Of a DNA stretch of 64,000 bases, positions 25,053-34,192 are shown in pieces. The stretch spans positions 62,001 through 126,000 of the forward strand of contig JAEXBS010000047.1 of the NCBI GenBank assembly GCA_023393915.1. The letters are read 5' to 3'. Each line of letters begins with the position of its first letter. Position 1 is the first letter of the stretch. The notes below the pieces were generated by a model. The model was not told where the DNA came from and did not search any database. It was given only the letters and a program-made list of their open reading frames with translations. This DNA is from Bacteroidota bacterium (GTDB lineage Bacteria > Bacteroidota > Bacteroidia > Flavobacteriales > Weeksellaceae). The translations under genes and the position numbers were made by a program.

Positions 25053-25154
25053 TATTATCTAAAACAAGTTGCAAAAATAGATTATTTATCTTTTTAAACA
25101 AGCATTTAAGGATAAATATTATCTATAATAAGTGTAATAGAAAGACTATTATCT
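25053..25154. promoter_or_regulatory. repeated octamer TATTATCT around the arginine promoter
   Basis: The plus strand carries TATTATCT at 25053-25060 (between the start site and the first codon), 25117-25124 and 25147-25154 (both upstream of -33). The middle copy is the left half of a perfect inverted repeat, TATTATCTATAATA (25117-25130). Upstream copies are 30 bases apart. This is the layout expected for a repressor with upstream and downstream operators. Confidence 0.5.
25072..25102 (-). promoter_or_regulatory. arginine operon promoter
   Basis: On the minus strand CTTG (complement of 25099-25102), 19 bases, then TATTTTTG (complement of 25072-25079). This matches the Bacteroidota -33/-7 consensus. 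Transcription would start near 25066, leaving a leader of about 17 bases before the GNAT start codon. Confidence 0.7.
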
Positions 25155-25180
25155 GCAAATACCTATTAATCAAGATAAAA

Positions 25181-25216
25181 ACAAAAAAAAACGAACTCTT
25201 AAAAGAATTCGTTTTT
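25181..25216. terminator. terminator of ccsBA, possibly bidirectional
   Basis: An 11-bp stem (AACGAATTCTT with AAGAGTTCGTT on the minus strand, one T-G pair) with a short T loop is followed on the minus strand by nine T and on the plus strand by five T. It lies between the ccsBA stop and the arginine promoter. Confidence 0.85.
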
Positions 25217-25235
25217 AAATTTGATTTGAAAAGAA

Positions 25236-28200
25236 TTAGTTCTTCTTCTCTAGTTTTTTATATCTAAAGTAAGACACGGTTGCCATAAGGAACATAAAGG
25301 CTATACCCAAATACACCCAAATTGGAACCGGAATAGGATCTCCAGCCGCATAGGAATGTAGCCCACTTAAATAGTAATTCACTCCGAAATAAGTCATAAC
25401 AATCGAAGAAATAGCAAACATGGTTGCCACATGGAATGCCCATCGACCTCTAAGCCCAGGGACTAGTCGCATATGGAGAACAAAAGCATAGACCATTACG
25501 GACACAAAAGCCCAAGTTTCTTTCGGGTCCCAGCTCCAATACCTACCCCACGACTCATTGGCCCAAATACCACCTAAGAAGGTACCCACCGTAAGGGCAT
25601 ACAATCCTATAGTGAGAGACATTTCGGAGACAATAGTAAGCTCTTTAATCGTCGTATTATTATGTATACTGTAGGTTTTTCTATTTGAAATGATATAAAA
25701 GATCAAACAAATTAGGGCAATCACAAAGGAGAGTCCAAAGAATCCGTAACTCGAAACAATAATAGCCACGTGAATAATAAGCCAATAAGACTTAAGTACT
25801 GGAACCAGTGGAGTAATCTGAGGATCTAATGCAGATCCACCGTGGGCAAATCCCATCATAATTACCGCAACCATAAATCCGGCGGCAGGAATCAGCGCAT
25901 TGGAGTTGCGATAGAGTGCAAATCCTGCAGTAATACCTACCCACGAAATAAAGACAATAGCTTCGTATCCATTACTCCAAGGAGCATGCCCAGAAATATA
26001 CCAACGTCCAATGAGTCCAAGCAATTGCAAGAACCATCCAATGGCACCAATATAAAGTAGGATTTTAATAGCCTTAGAAATCAAATTAGATTTCTTGAAT
26101 AGATCGACAAAACCAAGGATAATTAATAGTCCCCCAATTAAGGTATAGAAAATAAGAAGCTTGAAGTTGATATCAATACGGTTCATGTAAACCTCTGCTT
26201 TCACTTTGGTTTCACTAGGCACTACATTTTTCCCCCAGTGCTGTTGGTAATCGGAAAGTTTTTTTAACTCTTCGTCCGCTTTGGACCAACTTCCACTCTG
26301 CTGCGCATCTAAAATAGAAGAGAAATAAGGTCCCATTACCGCTTGGGATTCCATGTCCGGTTCAAAATTCTGATCTAGCCATGAATGCCAAGTAGAGTTA
26401 GGATCATTCTTCACAGGTACAATTCTCATGAATTGCCCCGAGAAAAATTCATTGAAGATTTGAACTCTTTCATTAACTGCGATCACTTCCTTATCGTAAT
26501 TGGATTGCTCCGCTGGCTTTTTGGCGAAAGCTATATTGTAATCCTCTTCAAGAACATAATTCAAGTTTCCATTCGCATCAGAAGGGAAAAGATTCATTAG
26601 AGCAGTATAGCCTTCGTCGTTCGCTTTGGTTTTTCTTTTAAGTTCCTCACCTCCCTTTGTGCCTACTTTAATCAAAGGCACCATAGTCCAGCTTGGCGTA
26701 TCGGTATTAATGGATAAGAACCACTGTTCTGGGGTCAAATACTGATCCCCGGTACCTTTGAACGTACTTTTCTTGTAAAGTTTTCTTAGTACATCTAAAG
26801 CTTGTGTGCTCATTGGGACAATCCTTCCCTCGTAGTTTTGAACTAAGAGATAGGAAAATTTATCCGCATGTTCTTTAGAAATTCTAGATCGAGAAATGGC
26901 CTCATCCGCAGAAATAGTCTGCATAGTGGAAAACGAACGGGCAACCGAATTTTGACCATTGGACTCAGTAGCACTTTGTTGAGGCGCTACTTGAGAATTC
27001 TGTGGCTCCTCATGCGCATCGTTGGAATGAACCGTCCCATCCGGATGCGTATGTGTACCGCTATCGCCCGCATTTTGGGTCGTTCTAACGTTGTTTCTAC
27101 TACCATCGGAGGTGCCATGCGTTTCAATTTTCTGAGCAGATAAAGAAACACTTAATAACAGCAGAAGAACTGTAGCTGTATTTCGGCGGTTCATATTAGA
27201 AAGCATCTGGTTTAGTTTCCAGAAATGCGTTCCTTTCCAGAAGAAAACCATAAACATCGAAGTAAAGAGTAAAAAATAACCAATATAGGTAACGAGCGTT
27301 CCCCAAAAATCGTGATTCACCGATAAGTGCGTACCTAATCGGTCTTGGTCAAAACTGGCTTGGAAAAACCGATACCCTTTGTGATTAAGTACATTGTTCA
27401 TGTAGATTTTATACGGGGTTTGCTTTCCCTCATCAATAATTTGTACGTGACTTTCATACGCACTTGGAGAATTGGAACCGGGATAGGTCTCCATCACAAA
27501 ATCATCTAGTTTTAATGCAAAAGGCGTATTGTAAATTTTCGGTCCGAATCCAATCATAATATTAATCCCGTCAAGAGTAATTTGCTTAAATAAATTTGGA
27601 TTTCCGCGCTCCACAATTAATTCGACTACCTGACTGGTTTTAGGTCCCTGCACTTCTACCGTTAGCGCATCTGCGACCGTTTGGTCCTTTTTACGATCGC
27701 CTTCATAAGCTTTTACCTCTCCTTTGACCAATCCTTCAGGTACCACAATTTTAGTTTGACCTATACTGTAAAGACTTCGTAAAGCCAGAGGTTCGTAAAC
27801 ATCTTTTTTTACCAGTCCACTGTCCTGGGTTGCCATAACCATGTAATTGGCTTCTTCTGGAGATTTAATAGAAAGGGAGCCATCGGACTCTTTTCTAAAT
27901 TCAATTGCTCCTTCAATTGGGCGGTTGTAACTCACTAAAAGACCGTTTAGTGATTTGCTTTCGCCTTCTTTTAGGTAGTAGTTCAATCGTCCTCTCTCTC
28001 CTGTTGTTACAAAATGCAGATATTCTTGACCCTGAGGACTGACAAATAAACTGTCTTTTTTTCTTTGAATGTAATCTAAGGCTCTAACCTTTACTTTTTG
28101 ACCTCTAAAATCGTAATTGGCCTTAAAGTTATGATGCAGAGGAGACATTAAATAGGGAATGTCTTTGTAACTTAACACGTCCCCATCCTTCTCCATTTGA

Positions 28201-28583
28201 ATTTTGAAAAAGTTTTTATCCGTAATGATTTCATTGGAAGTCTCTCCCTCACGAATAAGCATTAATCCTTCATAAGAAATATACCTGGTAATGGCTCCAC
28301 CGATAAAGAGTAGGATAAAGGAAAGGTGAAATACTAAAACCGGCCATTTTTCTCTTTTCCATAAACGGTAACGCGATATATTACCAATAAAGTTAAGAAT
28401 CAAAAGAAGCATCACCACCTCAAACCATTTGGCTTCGTATACTAGTGCTTTAGCGGTTGGAGTACCGTAATCGTTTTCAATAAAAGTAGCGTATCCCATT
28501 GCTGCGGCATAAACTAGAAGAAGAACGGCCATCGTTCGGGTCGAGATCAGAATATTCTGAAGCTTTTTCATAGGTATTTTCAT
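25236..28583 (-). CDS. ccsBA: fused cytochrome c biogenesis protein CcsBA (ResB-CcsA)
   Basis: 1115 residues. System II haem exporter and cytochrome c synthase. The N-terminal ResB/CcsB half (about 1-450) has three early hydrophobic helices, a large periplasmic domain and a further helix. The C-terminal CcsA half has many helices and the haem-handling WWD motif WGRYWSWDPKETWAF at about 1009-1024, with flanking His residues. Between them is a long periplasmic segment that begins with a hydrophobic run (TVLLLLLSVSLSAQ) looking like an internal signal sequence, then a His/Asp-rich linker (GTHTHPDGTVHSNDAHEE). Haem relay through that linker is speculation. An exact -7 box lies 43 bases upstream. 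Confidence 0.93.
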   Translation of the reverse strand: MKIPMKKLQNILISTRTMAVLLLVYAAAMGYATFIENDYGTPTAKALVYEAKWFEVVMLLLILNFIGNISRYRLWKREKWPVLVFHLSFILLFIGGAITRYISYEGLMLIREGETSNEIITDKNFFKIQMEKDGDVLSYKDIPYLMSPLHHNFKANYDFRGQKVKVRALDYIQRKKDSLFVSPQGQEYLHFVTTGERGRLNYYLKEGESKSLNGLLVSYNRPIEGAIEFRKESDGSLSIKSPEEANYMVMATQDSGLVKKDVYEPLALRSLYSIGQTKIVVPEGLVKGEVKAYEGDRKKDQTVADALTVEVQGPKTSQVVELIVERGNPNLFKQITLDGINIMIGFGPKIYNTPFALKLDDFVMETYPGSNSPSAYESHVQIIDEGKQTPYKIYMNNVLNHKGYRFFQASFDQDRLGTHLSVNHDFWGTLVTYIGYFLLFTSMFMVFFWKGTHFWKLNQMLSNMNRRNTATVLLLLLSVSLSAQKIETHGTSDGSRNNVRTTQNAGDSGTHTHPDGTVHSNDAHEEPQNSQVAPQQSATESNGQNSVARSFSTMQTISADEAISRSRISKEHADKFSYLLVQNYEGRIVPMSTQALDVLRKLYKKSTFKGTGDQYLTPEQWFLSINTDTPSWTMVPLIKVGTKGGEELKRKTKANDEGYTALMNLFPSDANGNLNYVLEEDYNIAFAKKPAEQSNYDKEVIAVNERVQIFNEFFSGQFMRIVPVKNDPNSTWHSWLDQNFEPDMESQAVMGPYFSSILDAQQSGSWSKADEELKKLSDYQQHWGKNVVPSETKVKAEVYMNRIDINFKLLIFYTLIGGLLIILGFVDLFKKSNLISKAIKILLYIGAIGWFLQLLGLIGRWYISGHAPWSNGYEAIVFISWVGITAGFALYRNSNALIPAAGFMVAVIMMGFAHGGSALDPQITPLVPVLKSYWLIIHVAIIVSSYGFFGLSFVIALICLIFYIISNRKTYSIHNNTTIKELTIVSEMSLTIGLYALTVGTFLGGIWANESWGRYWSWDPKETWAFVSVMVYAFVLHMRLVPGLRGRWAFHVATMFAISSIVMTYFGVNYYLSGLHSYAAGDPIPVPIWVYLGIAFMFLMATVSYFRYKKLEKKN

Positions 28584-28625
28584 TAAAGAACTTCAAAGGG
28601 GAAGTCCACATTTTTCGCTAAGTTG

Positions 28626-28633
28626 CAAAAATA
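28626..28633 (-). promoter_or_regulatory. -7 box of ccsBA
   Basis: The minus strand reads TATTTTTG, an exact TAnnTTTG match, 42 bases before the ATG. No TTG is seen at the -33 distance. Confidence 0.5.
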
Positions 28634-28755
28634 CATTCTTAATATTTAATTACCGAATTTAGAGGCTGATATTTATCAATTTAAAACCCTTAATCTTGCA
28701 AAAAACACGGAAATAATACAAGAAAGGAACGGGAAAAAATATAAACAAAAAAAGC

Positions 28756-28763
28756 TAAATTTG
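28756..28763 (+). promoter_or_regulatory. -7 box of ftsK
   Basis: TAAATTTG is an exact TAnnTTTG match 14 bases before the ftsK ATG, giving a very short leader. No -33 element is visible. Confidence 0.5.
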
Positions 28764-28777
28764 CCACGAATCAACTT

Positions 28778-31225
28778 ATGGAAAAAAACAAGAAAACCTC
28801 CCGTACCACTTCTGAAGGCTCAGAGAGTAAAACACTTTCTAAACCGCGCATTTTTTTCGGTTTATTTTTTATTCTTCTTAGCGCTATTTTGTTCTTATCT
28901 TTTATCTCCTTTCTTTTTAATTGGAAAGCAGACCAAAGCCAGGCCGGCCGCATGCTTGATAAAACAGTGAATTCTTCCAATTTCATTGGAAAAGTAGGTG
29001 ACTATTTAGGCAACCTATTTATATTTGAAAGCATAGGAATCGCAGCCTTTTTCGTGGCTTTTCTTGTCCTTATGATCGGTACTGTAATTCTAAAAAAGAA
29101 ATACTTTAAACCTTGGAAAACCATAGGCCATTCGCTCTTTTTCATCTGTTGGTTACCTATTTTTCTTGGAGCCATTACAAAAGGAGAAGGAGTACTGAGT
29201 GGTGTTTATGGATACCAAATCATGGATTTTCTTATGTCTATGATCGGAGTGGTAGGCCTTTGGCTTGTGCTAATTTCCAGCATTGCCCTGTATTTTATTT
29301 TAGAATTCAACCTAAGACCAAGTGCTGTTAAATCGAAATTCGATAATTTAAAAGAGCAGACTATTGGGAAAGTACAAAGGATTTTACCCAGCGATTCTTC
29401 TGATGAAGATTTTTCCACAGATAGTGAATTAACCCAAGTTCTTGAAAAAGAACAAGAGCATCCTAAGCCTGTAGTAAATGAGGAAAGTTCCTCTAAGATA
29501 GAAAAGGACCTGCCTGCTATCCTACCTAATAAAGAAACATCTACTTCCCTTCCTTCTTCTGAAGTTCATGCGTTGGAGTCGGAAGTAAAAACAGAAACCT
29601 TCACAAATACAAATAGCAAAGATCCTTTCGATTTTAATGTAGAAATTGCTAAAAGCGAAGAAGAGGACTGGGACGAATCCGAAAAAAAATCCAAGGAACT
29701 AGTAAAAGAATATGGTTTGTACGATCACCGTTTGGACCTCGCTAAGTTCCAAATGCCAACGCTTGAACTTCTAAAAGATTACGGAAGTGAGGAAATCTCC
29801 ATTAACCAAGACGAGCTGGAAGAAAACAAAAATAGAATTGTAGGACTGCTTAAGAATTTTAATGTTGGAATTTCAGAAATTAAAGCAACCGTTGGTCCAA
29901 CGGTCACCCTATACGAAATCATTCCCGATGCGGGAATCCGGGTTTCGGCTATTAAAAAACTACAAGACGACATTGCCCTAAACCTTTCAGCACATGGGAT
30001 CCGTATAATTGCCCCCATGCCTGGAAAAGGAACCATTGGCATCGAAGTGCCAAGAAAAACTCCAACGATGGTTTCTATGCGTAGCGTTCTGAGCTCATCA
30101 AAATTTCAAAACTCAGAAATGGACTTACCGGTGATTTTTGGTAAGACCATCTCCAATGAATTATTTATTGCCGATTTAGCCAAAATGCCTCACTTACTGA
30201 TGGCAGGAGCCACGGGTATGGGTAAATCCGTAGGAATTAATGCGATTCTCACTTCCCTACTGTATAAAAAGCACCCTAGCGAAATTAAGTTCGTAATGGT
30301 GGACCCTAAGAAAGTGGAACTCACTCTTTATTCGAAAATCGAAAGGCATTATCTAGCCAAGCTTCCAGGAAGTGAAGAGGCTATTATTACGGATAATTCT
30401 AAAGTAATCTCAACGCTCAACTCCCTCTGTGTAGAGATGGACACCCGTTACGATCTTCTTAAGAACGCTTTTTGTAGAAATATTAAAGAGTACAACAAAA
30501 AGTTTACTGAAAGAAAGCTGAATCCAGAACAAGGTCACCGCTACCTTCCCTATATTGTACTGGTGGTGGATGAATTTGCAGATTTAATTATGACGGCAGG
30601 AAAAGAAGTCGAACATCCTATTGCCCGCTTAGCACAGCTTGCCCGCGCGGTAGGAATCCACTTAATTGTTGCCACCCAAAGACCTTCAGTAAATGTCATT
30701 ACCGGGATGATCAAAGCCAACTTCCCTGCACGTGTAGCGTTTCGGGTTATTTCTAACGTGGATTCACGTACCATCCTCGATGCTCCAGGAGCAGAACAGC
30801 TGATTGGAAAAGGAGACATGCTTTATTTCAACGGCAATGAACTAGTCCGCCTTCAATGTGCTTTTGTTGACACACCGGAAGTAGAGCGCATTGTTGAATA
30901 CATTGGTGCCCAGAGAGGATACGCCTCCGCTCTTATATTACCTGAACCTCCACAAGAAGAAAGCAGTATTGGAGCTGGTGAGTTCGATCCGAATGAGAAA
31001 GACCCTCTTTTCGAACAAGCGGCAAAAATCATCGTATCCACTCAACAAGGTTCCACTTCCATGCTTCAACGCCAGCTCAAATTAGGATACAACCGTGCGG
31101 GACGTATCATGGACCAATTAGAAGCCAGCGGCATTGTAGGGGGCTTTAACGGAGCCAAGGCTCGTGAAGTTTTAATCTCTGATCTTACTTCTTTGGAACA
31201 GTTTTTGGAAGAATTGCGCGGTTAG
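28778..31225 (+). CDS. ftsK: FtsK/SpoIIIE DNA translocase
   Basis: 815 residues. Septal DNA pump that clears the chromosome terminus and activates dimer resolution. Four N-terminal membrane helices (residues about 24-185), an acidic Ser/Glu-rich linker (about 200-310), then the alpha/beta motor. Walker A is GATGMGKSV near 475-483, Walker B is VLVVDEFADL near 595. The C-terminal gamma winged helix (STSMLQRQLKLGYNRAGRIMDQLE) would read KOPS-like polar sequences. It is first of a plus-strand set with lolA and an LptF/G permease. Confidence 0.95.
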   Translation: MEKNKKTSRTTSEGSESKTLSKPRIFFGLFFILLSAILFLSFISFLFNWKADQSQAGRMLDKTVNSSNFIGKVGDYLGNLFIFESIGIAAFFVAFLVLMIGTVILKKKYFKPWKTIGHSLFFICWLPIFLGAITKGEGVLSGVYGYQIMDFLMSMIGVVGLWLVLISSIALYFILEFNLRPSAVKSKFDNLKEQTIGKVQRILPSDSSDEDFSTDSELTQVLEKEQEHPKPVVNEESSSKIEKDLPAILPNKETSTSLPSSEVHALESEVKTETFTNTNSKDPFDFNVEIAKSEEEDWDESEKKSKELVKEYGLYDHRLDLAKFQMPTLELLKDYGSEEISINQDELEENKNRIVGLLKNFNVGISEIKATVGPTVTLYEIIPDAGIRVSAIKKLQDDIALNLSAHGIRIIAPMPGKGTIGIEVPRKTPTMVSMRSVLSSSKFQNSEMDLPVIFGKTISNELFIADLAKMPHLLMAGATGMGKSVGINAILTSLLYKKHPSEIKFVMVDPKKVELTLYSKIERHYLAKLPGSEEAIITDNSKVISTLNSLCVEMDTRYDLLKNAFCRNIKEYNKKFTERKLNPEQGHRYLPYIVLVVDEFADLIMTAGKEVEHPIARLAQLARAVGIHLIVATQRPSVNVITGMIKANFPARVAFRVISNVDSRTILDAPGAEQLIGKGDMLYFNGNELVRLQCAFVDTPEVERIVEYIGAQRGYASALILPEPPQEESSIGAGEFDPNEKDPLFEQAAKIIVSTQQGSTSMLQRQLKLGYNRAGRIMDQLEASGIVGGFNGAKAREVLISDLTSLEQFLEELRG

Positions 31226-31318
31226 CATAAAAGGAGCTTAGCGCCCATTAGGAAAGGTATTTAACTTTTGGCCCGCCCTGTAATCCAATTTATGCAATCT
31301 TTCAAAAATTGAAACATT

Positions 31319-31960
31319 ATGATAACAAAGAAAATATCTATCCTAGTAAGCACTGTGGTATTATCTACCAGCTTTTTCGCACAAAAAGCGGATCAAAAAT
31401 CATCGGCTCTTTTGGACGGTGTCATTCAAAACTACAAGGCCAATAAAAACACCTACTTCAAGTTCACTTACGGTACAGGAAGTAATGGCAAAGTGTCAAA
31501 AACAGAAACTGGGATTTATTACACTACACCTAGTCAGTACAAATTGAAAATCATGGATATTGAGCAGATTTTTGATGGATCCAAGGTGTACAATATCTCT
31601 GAGCAAGAAAGTGAAGTAACCATTGCAAAAGCTAATGGGTCACAGCCTATGTTTTCTCCGACCAGTTACCTTAATAACTATAAAAAAGAGTTCAACACGC
31701 AATACGTAGGAAAAAGAAACGTGGGCGGTGTATCAACTGATCTGGTTCGTTTAACTCCCCTAGCGAAAAACGGTATCCGACAAGTTTACATCTACGTTGA
31801 TGCTAGTAAAAAACAACTTGTTAAGCTTGAGCAGTATTCGACCTCCAATGATGTTGCGGTCATTGCTATAAGTGACTACAAAGAGAATCAAAACCTTTCT
31901 TCAGATCTGTTTCGATTCAACCGTAGCAAGTACTCAAATTACCTTATTACGGAGCTTTAA
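31319..31960 (+). CDS. lolA: LolA-like periplasmic lipoprotein carrier
   Basis: 213 residues with an N-terminal Sec signal (ISILVSTVVLSTSFFAQ, cleavage after the Ala-Gln region). The rest fits the LolA half-barrel that ferries lipoproteins across the periplasm: GIYYTTPSQYKLKI, EQIFDGSKVYNI, then LVRLTPLAKNGIRQVYIYVD. Sequence divergence from proteobacterial LolA is large, so the call is to the family. A strong terminator follows, so it ends a transcript started at ftsK or in the 93-base gap before it. Confidence 0.85.
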   Translation: MITKKISILVSTVVLSTSFFAQKADQKSSALLDGVIQNYKANKNTYFKFTYGTGSNGKVSKTETGIYYTTPSQYKLKIMDIEQIFDGSKVYNISEQESEVTIAKANGSQPMFSPTSYLNNYKKEFNTQYVGKRNVGGVSTDLVRLTPLAKNGIRQVYIYVDASKKQLVKLEQYSTSNDVAVIAISDYKENQNLSSDLFRFNRSKYSNYLITEL

Positions 31961-31982
31961 AATAGAAGCCCGATAGAACTTT

Positions 31983-32014
31983 AAGTCACAAGGGAAATCT
32001 TTGTGACTTTTTGT
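31983..32014 (+). terminator. intrinsic terminator after lolA
   Basis: AAGTCACAA and TTGTGACTT form a perfect 9-bp stem around GGGAAATCT, followed by a T-rich run. It sits just before the -7 box of the next gene. Confidence 0.85.
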
Positions 32015-32015
32015 T

Positions 32016-32023
32016 TATTTTTG
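32016..32023 (+). promoter_or_regulatory. -7 box of the LptF/G permease gene
   Basis: TATTTTTG, an exact TAnnTTTG match, ends seven bases before the ATG at 32030. Transcription would begin at or next to the start codon. Confidence 0.5.
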
Positions 32024-32029
32024 CTGCAA

Positions 32030-33487
32030 ATGAAGATCCTCGACCGCTATATCGTCAAAACCTTTTTCGGCCCTTTCCTATTTATATTCAGCGTGCTGTT
32101 TTTCATCTTCATCGTGAACATCATCTGGATCCAGATGGCGCAGTTCATGGGAAAAGGACTGACCACTTTTGAGATCATTAAGCTTCTGTTTTACATGGGT
32201 ACCACCGTTGTTGGAATGGTACTTCCTCTAACGATACTTCTGGCCTCCATTATGACCTTTGGAGATTTTGGAGAACGATATGAGCTTGCCGCTATGAAAG
32301 CAGCAGGAATCTCTCTTACTAGAGTCATGGCTCCTTTGTTTATTGTAAATGTTCTTTTAGCGATCATTCTATTTGTATTCCAAAACAATATCACACCCGA
32401 TTTTCAGCGTAAGGCCAGAAACATGTTCTACAATGTAGCTGCCTCTAAACCCGCACTGAATTTCTTACCCGGACAATTCATCCACCAGATTCCGGGATAT
32501 GCGGTTAAATTTGATGAAATCACGGGGGAGAATTCTGAAAACATTACTGGAGTCTTCATTCACAAATCCACCAATATTTACGAAGATCAACAGGCCATTG
32601 TAGCTAAAAACGGGAAGTTTGTTCCTGCAGCGGATAAAAACTATTTAAAACTAGTGCTGTACGACGGGTACGTTTATGAGGACAATTACAGTGGAAAGGA
32701 TTATTATCAAAGACTTCGACAACCCCATCAGGCTGTAAAATTCGATACACTAGTTTCCCATTTTGATGTTAGCGATCTGATTAATTCGGCCATGGAGAAA
32801 GAGCAAATTAAAGACGATTACCGGTTCCAAACCTACAATCAGATTTCTCAAACTGTAGAAAAAAAGCGCAAGGAGAACGATGAAATTGTAAATGGTATGG
32901 GACTCTCGATGATCAGTCAGGCAAACAATTACTTACAACTCATTAACTCTAAAAAACAGGCCTCTCAAGAAGTAAAATCTCAATTTAAGTTAGATACCAT
33001 TCAAAAAGAAAAGAAACTCGATATCCTATACGCCGCTTTCAACCGTGTAGAATCTCAGATGAATGAGCTTAAGGGAAAACAGGAGCAGATGTATGCGATT
33101 ATCAAATACCAGAATAAAATGATTATGCACCAGCAAAGAATCTATGCGTATTCGTTTACCTGCGTTATATTTTTCTTGATTGGTGCTTCTCTTGGAAGTA
33201 TTATTCGAAAAGGAGGCGTAGGACTTCCTGTAGTGATCGCTATTGTAATATTCATTATTTTCTACGTCATGAATCTAACAGTGGAAAACTTCTCCTGGAA
33301 AGGGAAAATGAATCCTTACCTAGCGGCTTGGACTCCGAATCTTATACTCTTTCCTTTTGGGGTATGGCTGAGCGTAAAAGCAGTTAGGGACTCCCAATTA
33401 TTCGATCAAGAAAAGTACCGCAAAGTTTTCGAACCTCTAACTAAGCTCTTTACAAAAAAGAAGAAAGAGCACGAGCGATACAAATAA
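32030..33487 (+). CDS. LptF/LptG (YjgP/YjgQ) permease
   Basis: 485 residues from ATG 32030; the nine extra upstream codons overlap a terminator and are rejected. Inner-membrane half of the ABC exporter that pulls lipopolysaccharide to the Lpt bridge. Typical features are KILDRYIVKTFFGPFLF at the start, three hydrophobic helices, a periplasmic beta-jellyroll (FLPGQFIHQIPGYAVKF; AIVAKNGKFV) and three final helices (GASLGSIIRKGGVGLPVVIAI). A coiled-coil-like insert of about 100 residues (290-380) precedes the last helices, which makes it longer than the 360-residue E. coli proteins; this is common in Bacteroidota. Confidence 0.9.
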   Translation: MKILDRYIVKTFFGPFLFIFSVLFFIFIVNIIWIQMAQFMGKGLTTFEIIKLLFYMGTTVVGMVLPLTILLASIMTFGDFGERYELAAMKAAGISLTRVMAPLFIVNVLLAIILFVFQNNITPDFQRKARNMFYNVAASKPALNFLPGQFIHQIPGYAVKFDEITGENSENITGVFIHKSTNIYEDQQAIVAKNGKFVPAADKNYLKLVLYDGYVYEDNYSGKDYYQRLRQPHQAVKFDTLVSHFDVSDLINSAMEKEQIKDDYRFQTYNQISQTVEKKRKENDEIVNGMGLSMISQANNYLQLINSKKQASQEVKSQFKLDTIQKEKKLDILYAAFNRVESQMNELKGKQEQMYAIIKYQNKMIMHQQRIYAYSFTCVIFFLIGASLGSIIRKGGVGLPVVIAIVIFIIFYVMNLTVENFSWKGKMNPYLAAWTPNLILFPFGVWLSVKAVRDSQLFDQEKYRKVFEPLTKLFTKKKKEHERYK

Positions 33488-33510
33488 ATCATCACGACTT
33501 CATAACTTAT

Positions 33511-33544
33511 AAAGCCGTCTCGATAAAAATCGGGACGGCTTTTC
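33511..33544. terminator. bidirectional terminator between lptF/G and frr
   Basis: AAAGCCGTCTCGAT pairs with ATCGGGACGGCTTT (one T-G pair) around AAAA, with T runs on the plus strand and A runs before it, so it can serve both convergent genes. Confidence 0.9.
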
Positions 33545-33576
33545 TTTGTTTAAATCGTTGTAGACTTTTTAGGTCT

Positions 33577-34131
33577 TTAGACCTTCATAATGTCTGCTTC
33601 TTTCACTTTAACCTGCTCATCAATCAGTTTAACGTACTTGTCAGTAAGCTCTTGAATCTCCCCTTCAGTACCTTTAATTAAGTCCTCAGAAACTCCGTCT
33701 AGCTTTTTAAGTTCCTTCATTCCTTCTTGTCTTGCGTTTCTAACTGTTACTTTGGTTTGTTCCGCTTCCGCCTTAGCTTGCTTGGCAAGATCTCTTCTTC
33801 TTTCCTCAGTTAATGGGGGAACATTTAATATAATCGTATCTCCGTTGTTAGAAGGAGCAAACCCTAAATTAGAATCGATAATTCCTTTTTCAATGGATTT
33901 AATGGCCGTACGGTCCCATGGTTGGATCGAAATAGTCATAGCATCAGGTACCGATACGTTTGCCACTTGGGGAAGCGGTGTAGGTGCACCGTAGTATTCT
34001 ACCATTACGTCTTGCACCATGGTTGTAGAAGCTCTACCGGCACGAATTTTTTGAAATGCGTGATCCAAATGCTTCATGGCGGCATTCATTTCTTCCTGAA
34101 CGCTCTCTACAATTAATCCTAATTCTTCCAT
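33577..34131 (-). CDS. frr: ribosome recycling factor
   Basis: 184 residues from ATG 34131, the family length; upstream extension of ten codons is rejected. Splits post-termination ribosomes with EF-G. Motifs: MKHLDHAFQKIRAGRAS, VEYYGAPTPLPQVANVSVPD, PLTEERRRDLAKQAKAEAEQTKVTVRNAR. It is transcribed after pyrH, the usual pyrH-frr pair. Confidence 0.96.
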   Translation of the reverse strand: MEELGLIVESVQEEMNAAMKHLDHAFQKIRAGRASTTMVQDVMVEYYGAPTPLPQVANVSVPDAMTISIQPWDRTAIKSIEKGIIDSNLGFAPSNNGDTIILNVPPLTEERRRDLAKQAKAEAEQTKVTVRNARQEGMKELKKLDGVSEDLIKGTEGEIQELTDKYVKLIDEQVKVKEADIMKV

Positions 34132-34192
34132 TATATAATAAAAATTTGAAAGGTTACACATGTAAGGTTTAAAAAGGTCGGGTTGGTTGTTT

